DNA of 5,696 nucleotides, taken from the NCBI GenBank assembly GCA_009776345.1, contig WRLS01000133.1:1-5696 (forward strand), written 5' to 3'. The position numbers and the translations under genes are program-made. The notes under the pieces were generated by a model. That model made no database searches, was not told the DNA's origin, and saw only the letters and a program-made list of their open reading frames with translations. This stretch comes from Oscillospiraceae bacterium. Its GTDB lineage: Bacteria; Bacillota; Clostridia; Oscillospirales; Ruminococcaceae. Below, piece by piece: positions 1 to 4,524 of this stretch. Position 1 is the stretch's first letter, and the number at the start of each line of letters is the position of its first letter.

Positions 1-48
1 ACCCAGCCGAGCCGGGCTCCAGGTCTCGAACGCGAAAAAAGGTATTAG
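1..48 (+). other. Possible 3' tail of an upstream gene
   Basis: The first 34 bases are clearly richer in GC than the 200 bases that follow. Frame 1 is open from the window edge to a TAG at 46-48 and would give a C-terminus ending GLEREKRY. This fits the end of a gene running in from the left, but 15 residues are too few to recognise. The two other forward frames also stay open past this point, so the reading frame is not proven. It could equally be non-coding. Confidence 0.2.
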
Positions 49-101
49 GAATAAAAGAAATCAAAGACTTTTTCCGCTGTTATTACGTGCGCGGTTTTGT
101 G

Positions 102-128
102 CAGGGCGTCGTTCCCTGTTTTGGTTTT
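102..128 (+). terminator. Weak hairpin followed by T-rich tract
   Basis: CAGGG (102-106) and CCCTG (114-118) are perfect 5-bp arms around a 7-base loop, followed by TTTTGGTTTT (119-128). The position suits termination of an upstream transcript before the ABM gene. The stem is short and the T tract is interrupted, so this is only a candidate. A second, longer-range pairing, GTGCAG (99-104) with CTGCAC (150-155) followed by five T, overlaps it and could be an alternative structure. Confidence 0.25.
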
Positions 129-169
129 GTGCCTGATTGCCTTTGTAGTCTGCACTTTTTCTTGGGACA

Positions 170-227
170 AAACTTATCGTTTCTTCCCTTACTATTTTCC
201 AATTTCTATTTTCAATTTTCTATCTGC
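170..227 (+). repeat. Pyrimidine-rich intergenic repeat, copy 1
   Basis: This segment begins AAACTTATCG and continues as a C/T-rich run up to the ribosome binding site of the ABM-like gene. It matches 4465-4524 in the same + strand orientation. Bases 170-200 match 4465-4495 at 28 of 31 positions. After two extra bases in the second copy, 201-227 match 4498-4524 at 23 of 27. The length and near identity rule out simple shared T-richness. The family and function are unknown to me. Confidence 0.8.
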
Positions 228-233
228 GGAGGG
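228..233 (+). promoter_or_regulatory. Ribosome binding site deciding the ABM-like start
   Basis: GGAGGG lies 7 bases before the ATG at 241, an ideal Shine-Dalgarno arrangement for a Gram-positive gene. It decides the start. The same frame is open upstream to a TTG at 97 that has no ribosome binding site and would make the pyrimidine-rich repeat coding. Confidence 0.9.
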
Positions 234-240
234 ATTATTT

Positions 241-591
241 ATGCCAACCCACTTTTCGGAAGTAAAGCTGTTCCAAGTAAAACCCGATAAAACACAGGAA
301 TTTGAAGCTTTGATCGCATCCGTTGCCGAAGATCAAAAACAGCAAAACGGCTGTATGGGCATCAAATATCTAAAGCGCTTTTACACAATAGACGGCACCG
401 AACCGGGAAGCCCCCCGCGGCAGCTTACGAAAATTGTAAAATGCGTAAAATACTATTCTTATTGGGAGTTTGACAGCGCCGAAAGCTACGGCGCCGCAAA
501 CGGCCGGTTTTTTGCGCAGCACGCAAAGGCGATACAAAAGCTGCTGATTATGCCGTTTGATATAAACTGCGGGGATTGTGTTTTTTGTTAA
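241..591 (+). CDS. ABM-like dimeric alpha/beta-barrel protein
   Basis: This 116-residue protein has the pattern of the antibiotic biosynthesis monooxygenase (ABM) and related small dimeric alpha/beta-barrel families. A first strand reads VKLFQVKPDK (residues 8-17), followed by a helix QEFEALIASVAEDQK (19-33) and a second strand around GCMGIKYLKRF (37-47). A later strand, YYSYWEFDS (71-79), precedes a final helix FFAQHAKAIQKLL (90-102). Members are small cytoplasmic proteins. Some oxidise quinol-like substrates or degrade haem, and many have no known activity. No catalytic residues can be assigned here. The protein ends NCGDCVFC, a CxxCxxC cluster at residues 110, 113 and 116, with further cysteines at 38 and 68. 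Such a tail could bind metal or take part in redox chemistry, but that is inference. The ATG is chosen for the GGAGGG at 228-233. dnaE follows after 39 bases on the same strand with no terminator between, so the two are probably co-transcribed. The fold call is fairly secure. The function is unknown. Confidence 0.8.
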   Translation: MPTHFSEVKLFQVKPDKTQEFEALIASVAEDQKQQNGCMGIKYLKRFYTIDGTEPGSPPRQLTKIVKCVKYYSYWEFDSAESYGAANGRFFAQHAKAIQKLLIMPFDINCGDCVFC

Positions 592-619
592 TCAAACGAA
601 AAAAGTATCATTCAATCCC

Positions 620-624
620 GGAGG
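620..624 (+). promoter_or_regulatory. Ribosome binding site of dnaE
   Basis: GGAGG sits 6 bases before the ATG at 631. It fixes the dnaE start, which also places the PHP HxH motif at residues 6-8, the usual N-terminal position in this family. Confidence 0.9.
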
Positions 625-630
625 TAAACA

Positions 631-3600
631 ATGTTCACCCATCTGCACACACACACGGAGTACAGCCTGCTCGACGGCGCGTGCCGCCTTACTACTCTTG
701 TTGCTAGAGCAAAGGAGCTGGGGCAGAGCGCGCTTGCAATCACTGACCATGGTGTGATGTACGGCGTGATTGAGTTTTACAAGCTTTGCAAAAAGCAGGG
801 CATAAAGCCCATCATCGGCTGTGAGGTTTACGCCGCGCCGCGTTCGCGGTTTGACAAGGTGCATAAGGTGGACTCGTCGCCGTACCACCTTGTTTTGCTG
901 TGCAAAAACGAAATCGGCTACCGCAACCTGCTAAAGCTCGTATCCGCCGGGTATATTGAGGGGTTCTACTCCCGCCCGCGGGTCGACCGAGAGTTGCTTG
1001 AGCGGTATCACGAAGGGCTTGTTTGTTTGAGCGGCTGCCTTGCCGGCGAGGTCCCGCGCTTTCTTGCCGCCGGCGAATATGAAAAAGCAAAAGAGACCGC
1101 GCTATGGTACAAAAATCTATTCGGCGATGATTATTTTATAGAGATTCAAAACCACGGCATCGCCGACCAGCTTAGGATTTTGCCCCTGCTCGCAAAGCTT
1201 TCCCGCGAAACAGGCGTGCCGATGGCGGCGACAAACGACTGCCATTATGTAAACAAAGAGGACGCCGCCATGCAAAATGTGCTGGTGTGCATCGCGACTA
1301 ACCGCACTATCCACGACGCAAGCGACATGGAGTTTGAAACAAGCGAGTTCTACCTTAAAAGCGAAGATGAAATGCGCGCTCTCTTCGATAACTTTGAGGG
1401 CGCGGCCGAAAATACATCGATAATCGCCGAACGCTGTAATTTGGAGTTTGAGTTCGGGCAGACAAAGCTCCCTGTTTTTGACGCGCCGGAGGGCGAAGAC
1501 AACGAAAGCTGCATCCGGCGTATGTGCTATGACGGCCTGCGAAAATATTACGGCGAAAACCCTGCCGAAGAAATCACACAGAGGCTGGAGTTTGAGCTGG
1601 GCGTGATAGCATCCATGGGATATATAGATTATTTTTTAATCGTCTGGGATTTTATCCGCTACGCAAAAAGCTGTGGGATACCCGTGGGCCCGGGGCGCGG
1701 TTCGGGCGCGGGGAGCCTTGTCGCCTACTGCATCGGGATTACGGGCGTTGACCCCATTAAATATAATTTGCTTTTTGAGCGATTTTTAAACCCGGAGCGT
1801 ATTTCCATGCCGGATTTTGATATTGACTTCTGTTATGAACGCAGGCAGGAGGTCATCGACTATGTTGTGCGCAAATACGGCAGTGACCATGTTGCGCAGA
1901 TTACAACCTTCGGAACAATGGCGGCAAGGGCGGCCCTGCGCGATGTTGGGCGCGCGCTGGGCATGAGCTACGGCGCGGTGGATGTAATCGCGAAAAATGT
2001 GCCGTTTGAGCTTAATATAACCCTTGACAAGGCGCTTGAGATCGCGCCGGATTTCAGTCACCTGTATGAATCCGACCCGCAAAACAAAGAGCTAATAGAC
2101 ATGGCGCGGAAAGTTGAGGGGATGGTGCGCCACGCTTCAACACACGCGGCGGGCGTTGTAATCACGCGCGAAACCGTAGACAGCTATGTGCCGCTGCAAA
2201 AAACCGACACCGCCATAGCCACGCAGTTTCCCATGGGCACATTAGAAGAGCTTGGGCTGTTAAAGATGGATTTTCTGGGGCTTCGCAACCTTACAGTCAT
2301 GCGCGATGTTGAAAACATGATCAATTTAAGCAAACCGGAAGGCGTAGGGGACGCGCCCCCGCGCGTCCCGTCTGCCGCCGATTTCAAAATCGAAGATATC
2401 CGCCTTGACGACCCCGGTGTGTTCGATATGCTTTCAAAGGGGCGGACAAGCGGTGTGTTCCAGTACGAATCCGGCGGGATGAAAAACGTGCTGATGCAGT
2501 TAAAGCCCGAGCATATGGAGGATCTGATCGCCGTTATCTCCCTCTACCGCCCGGGACCGATGGACTCTATCCCAACATACATCCGCAACCGCCACAACCC
2601 AAAGCTTGTCACATACAAGCACCCGAAGCTTGAGCCTATACTAAAAGTAACCTACGGCTGTATCGTCTACCAGGAGCAGGTGCTGGAAATCTGCCGCGAG
2701 CTTGCGGGCTTTTCCTACGGCCACGCGGATATTGTGCGCCGCGCCATGTCTAAAAAAGACCACGAAGTCATGCGCAGGGAACGCCATAATTTTATCCACG
2801 GCCTAAAACGGGATGACGGCAGTGTTGTCTGCGCGGGGGCAGTGGCGAACGGCGTGCCGGAAAATATCGCCAACGAAATTTTCGATGAAGTTGACGCTTT
2901 CGCATCCTACGCCTTTAACAAGGCGCACGCGGCGGCATATGCGCTTATCGCCTATCAAACGGCATATCTGAAGCTTCACTACCCCGGGCAGTACATGGCG
3001 GCGCTGCTGACCAGCGTGCTGGACTCCGGCGACAAAGTAGCCGATTACACGGCGGAGTGCAAACGGCTGGGCATAGATGTTTTACCGCCCGATATCAATG
3101 AAAGCGGGCTGGGGTTTACTTTTTCGGGCAGTAAAATCAGGTTCGGGCTGCTTGCCGTGAAAAATTTAGGCAGGGGGCTTATAAAAAATATAATCGAACA
3201 GCGGGGACAGAAGCCATTTAGCGGGCTGTACAGCCTTCTTGACCGGATGCAGGGCAAGGACCTCAACCGCCGCGCCGTGGAAAGCCTTATCAAATGCGGC
3301 GCGCTGGACAGCTTCGGGCATAACCGCAGGCAGATGCTTCACGGCTTTGGGAAGCTGCTCGACGATATCGAAAGCGTACACCGCAGCAATTTGGAAGGGC
3401 AAGTAAGCCTGTTCGGCGCACCGGGCGAAACATCAGGCAATGACTACGCATTGCCTGATGTAGAAGAATTTTCCCCGACCGAAAAACTCGCGCTGGAAAA
3501 AGAAACCACCGGCCTGTACCTTTCCGGCCACCCGCTGGACGAATATGAAAATCTGGCAAAGAATGTGAACGCCGTGCCTATCGCAAAGCTTTTGCGGTCT

Positions 3601-4179
3601 GATAGCAATAACCGCCCGGTTACGGTGCTGGGCATTGTCACGGCAAAAAAGACAAAGGTCACAAAAAACGGCGCGATGATGGCTTTTGTGGATTTAGAGG
3701 ACAAGACCGCTTCTCTGGAGCTTATTGTTTTCGCGAAAACTTATGAGCAGTACGCGCAGATTATAAACACCGGCAGTATCCTCGTGATAAAAGGCACTGC
3801 CGAAAGCGGCCGCGAGGATGACGGCGTAAAGCTGCTGTGCAATGCAGTCATGACGCCGGAGGAAGCGAAGGCTTTACCGGGCGCGGAAAATTACCGCCCC
3901 GCGCGTCAAATTATAACAGAAACCGCCCCGCCAAAGCCCGAAAAAAAATCCGCGCGCGCGGGGTTGTACTTGAAATTCACGGACGAAAACAGCCCGCTTG
4001 TACAGCAGGCCGTAAACGCGCTATGCATATTTGAGGGGGATTTCCCCGTGTATTTCTATTATCTAAGCAGCAAAAAATATGTCCGATGCCCGCGAAGCTA
4101 TTGGATTGACCGCCCTAATGACGTGCTGCTGACGGAGCTGAGGCGGATTTTGGGGGAAAATAATGTAGCTGTAATATAA
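631..4179 (+). CDS. dnaE: DNA polymerase III alpha subunit (DnaE)
   Basis: This is a complete 1182-residue C-family replicative polymerase, close to the 1115-1160 residues of the B. subtilis and E. coli proteins. It extends DNA from a primer using dNTPs at the replication fork. Clostridia usually also carry PolC, with DnaE acting beside it; that is family knowledge, not seen here. The N-terminal PHP domain (about 1-270) opens with HLHTHTEYSLLDG and keeps the expected metal ligands: H6, H8, D15, H40, E65, H86, C136, D203 and H205. The polymerase core has GPGRGSGAGS (353-362), PDFDIDF (394-400) with catalytic D397 and D399, and KMDFLGLR (545-552) with the third aspartate D547. A helix-hairpin-helix region (about 811-895) is followed by a clamp-binding motif QVSLF (924-928), GHPLDEY (966-972) and an OB-fold (about 995-1060). 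The C-terminal 75 residues form a further domain. Two perfect DNA palindromes lie inside the frame (2348-2369 and 3431-3460), both in probable loops. No frameshift or missing catalytic residue is seen. Confidence 0.98.
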   Translation: MFTHLHTHTEYSLLDGACRLTTLVARAKELGQSALAITDHGVMYGVIEFYKLCKKQGIKPIIGCEVYAAPRSRFDKVHKVDSSPYHLVLLCKNEIGYRNLLKLVSAGYIEGFYSRPRVDRELLERYHEGLVCLSGCLAGEVPRFLAAGEYEKAKETALWYKNLFGDDYFIEIQNHGIADQLRILPLLAKLSRETGVPMAATNDCHYVNKEDAAMQNVLVCIATNRTIHDASDMEFETSEFYLKSEDEMRALFDNFEGAAENTSIIAERCNLEFEFGQTKLPVFDAPEGEDNESCIRRMCYDGLRKYYGENPAEEITQRLEFELGVIASMGYIDYFLIVWDFIRYAKSCGIPVGPGRGSGAGSLVAYCIGITGVDPIKYNLLFERFLNPERISMPDFDIDFCYERRQEVIDYVVRKYGSDHVAQITTFGTMAARAALRDVGRALGMSYGAVDVIAKNVPFELNITLDKALEIAPDFSHLYESDPQNKELIDMARKVEGMVRHASTHAAGVVITRETVDSYVPLQKTDTAIATQFPMGTLEELGLLKMDFLGLRNLTVMRDVENMINLSKPEGVGDAPPRVPSAADFKIEDIRLDDPGVFDMLSKGRTSGVFQYESGGMKNVLMQLKPEHMEDLIAVISLYRPGPMDSIPTYIRNRHNPKLVTYKHPKLEPILKVTYGCIVYQEQVLEICRELAGFSYGHADIVRRAMSKKDHEVMRRERHNFIHGLKRDDGSVVCAGAVANGVPENIANEIFDEVDAFASYAFNKAHAAAYALIAYQTAYLKLHYPGQYMAALLTSVLDSGDKVADYTAECKRLGIDVLPPDINESGLGFTFSGSKIRFGLLAVKNLGRGLIKNIIEQRGQKPFSGLYSLLDRMQGKDLNRRAVESLIKCGALDSFGHNRRQMLHGFGKLLDDIESVHRSNLEGQVSLFGAPGETSGNDYALPDVEEFSPTEKLALEKETTGLYLSGHPLDEYENLAKNVNAVPIAKLLRSDSNNRPVTVLGIVTAKKTKVTKNGAMMAFVDLEDKTASLELIVFAKTYEQYAQIINTGSILVIKGTAESGREDDGVKLLCNAVMTPEEAKALPGAENYRPARQIITETAPPKPEKKSARAGLYLKFTDENSPLVQQAVNALCIFEGDFPVYFYYLSSKKYVRCPRSYWIDRPNDVLLTELRRILGENNVAVI
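2348..2369. repeat. GC-rich palindrome inside dnaE
   Basis: GGGACGCGC (2348-2356) and GCGCGTCCC (2361-2369) are perfect 9-bp arms around a CCCC loop. They encode residues 573-580, in a Pro- and Gly-rich segment (about 569-583) between the third catalytic aspartate and the conserved LDD of the next motif. As I recall the family, this loop is about 13 residues longer here than in typical clostridial DnaE and about 9 longer than in E. coli, so the palindrome may be an inserted element. The arm is preceded by GTAGG (2345-2349), like the start of the intergenic repeat at 4363. Confidence 0.6.
3431..3460. repeat. Perfect 12-bp inverted repeat inside dnaE
   Basis: CATCAGGCAATG (3431-3442) and CATTGCCTGATG (3449-3460) pair perfectly around a 6-base ACTACG loop. 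The segment encodes residues 934-944, a linker starting six residues after the QVSLF clamp-binding motif. In RNA it would form a stable 12-bp hairpin within the message. Perfect arms of this length at this spacing are not expected by chance in 5.7 kb. The CATCA...TGATG ends resemble the hairpin at 4325-4354. Confidence 0.85.
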
Positions 4180-4199
4180 TGCATAATAAAAACACCCGT

Positions 4200-4223
4200 C
4201 TTCAAAGCGTAACCGCTTTGAAG
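4200..4223 (-). terminator. Candidate terminator for minus-strand transcripts
   Basis: Read on the minus strand, the 10-bp hairpin CTTCAAAGCG / CGCTTTGAAG is followed by ACGGGTGTTTTTATT, so the T tract begins about seven bases after the stem. It could stop der transcripts before they enter dnaE. The gap between stem and T tract is longer than ideal. Confidence 0.35.
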
Positions 4224-4324
4224 CCACCCTCTTTAAAAAAGAGGGTACGTCCTACGGTTGTTTTGTGCTTTTTATGTGAAAGAATAAATCTTGCCCAAGC
4301 CTTACCCTCTTTTTTAAAGAGGGT

Positions 4325-4363
4325 GTCATCACTGCGATTATTCGCAGTGATGACGGGTGTTTT
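4325..4363 (+). terminator. Candidate dnaE terminator
   Basis: A perfect 13-bp hairpin (arms 4325-4337 and 4342-4354, loop TTAT) is followed by GGGTG and then TTTT at 4360-4363. It lies 146 bases after the dnaE stop, within the nested palindrome. The stem is strong, but the short T tract sits five bases away. It is the best termination candidate for dnaE in this gap. Confidence 0.45.
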
Positions 4364-4434
4364 GTAGGGCGCGACCACTGCCGCGCCGAAAGTTGCGCGA
4401 AATCCGACGGCGTGCCGGGTCGCCACGCCCTACA
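4363..4434. repeat. Imperfect inverted repeat with TGTAGGGCG ends
   Basis: TGTAGGGCGCGACC (4363-4376) pairs with GGTCG (4418-4422) and CGCCCTACA (4426-4434), with a 3-base bulge CCA at 4423-4425. The inner part continues with CGCGCCG (4382-4388) against CGGCGTG (4408-4414), including one G-T pair. The whole 72 bases could form one long bulged hairpin. It shares its first base with the end of the preceding nested palindrome. Short palindromes with GTAGGG-type ends are, from memory, common between genes in gut Clostridia; I could not check this. Confidence 0.7.
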
Positions 4435-4455
4435 GCGCTTCGCGCAGGTTTTAGG

Positions 4456-4482
4456 AAAAGGAAGAAACTTATCGCTTCTTCC
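4456..4482 (-). terminator. Candidate der terminator
   Basis: On the minus strand GGAAGAA (4482-4476) and TTCTTCC (4466-4460) form 7-bp arms around a 9-base loop and are followed by TTTTCC. It lies about 30 bases beyond the der stop codon. The hairpin overlaps the start of repeat copy 2. The equivalent region at copy 1 lacks the matching left arm, so the hairpin is specific to this locus. Confidence 0.4.
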
Positions 4483-4524
4483 CTTACTAATTTCTAAAAT
4501 TCCTATTTTCTATTTACTATCCGC
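4465..4524 (+). repeat. Pyrimidine-rich repeat, copy 2, overlapping der end
   Basis: This is the second copy of the repeat at 170-227, with 51 of 58 aligned bases identical and a 2-base insertion (4496-4497). It extends across the der stop codon (4510-4512) and encodes the last four der residues, ADSK. On the der strand it is purine-rich. Copy 1 sits before a gene start and copy 2 at a gene end, so a shared regulatory role is not obvious. Confidence 0.8.

Larger units (their letters stand above)
4189..4363. repeat. Nested palindromic element, cloverleaf-like
   Basis: AAAACACCCGTC (4189-4200) and GACGGGTGTTTT (4352-4363) form a perfect 12-bp terminal inverted repeat. Inside lie a left hairpin (arms 4200-4209 and 4214-4223, loop TAAC), an inner pair of 21-base segments (4226-4246 and 4304-4324) that are exact reverse complements, and a right hairpin (13-bp arms 4325-4337 and 4342-4354, loop TTAT). 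Each 21-base segment is also a hairpin by itself, with arms ACCCTCTTT and AAAGAGGGT. The parts are nearly flush, so one strand could fold into a four-way junction. The core 4247-4303 has no symmetry or credible gene. The element has no room for a transposase, so it is best described as MITE-like or an intergenic palindromic repeat. Confidence 0.85.

Noticed and set aside
15..34. tRNA T-arm look-alike (GTTCGAG on the minus strand)
   Set aside because: The flanking bases do not form the T stem or acceptor stem, so no tRNA can be built.
48..227. A promoter for the ABM-dnaE operon
   Set aside because: I looked for -35 and -10 pairs at 16-18 base spacing and found none convincing. TACTAT at 190-195 has no suitable -35 partner.
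97..240. N-terminal extension of the ABM-like protein from a TTG at 97, giving a hydrophobic signal-like leader
   Set aside because: There is no ribosome binding site before 97, while GGAGGG stands 7 bases before the ATG at 241. The family starts near its first strand, and the extension would translate a non-coding repeat that also occurs at 4465-4524.
592..888. 98-codon minus-strand frame over the start of dnaE
   Set aside because: It overlaps the strongly conserved PHP domain and lacks any recognisable motif.
4179..4426. Small open frames on both strands in the dnaE-der gap (62 and 74 codons)
   Set aside because: They consist of translated palindromic repeat arms, have no ribosome binding sites, and show no recognisable protein pattern.
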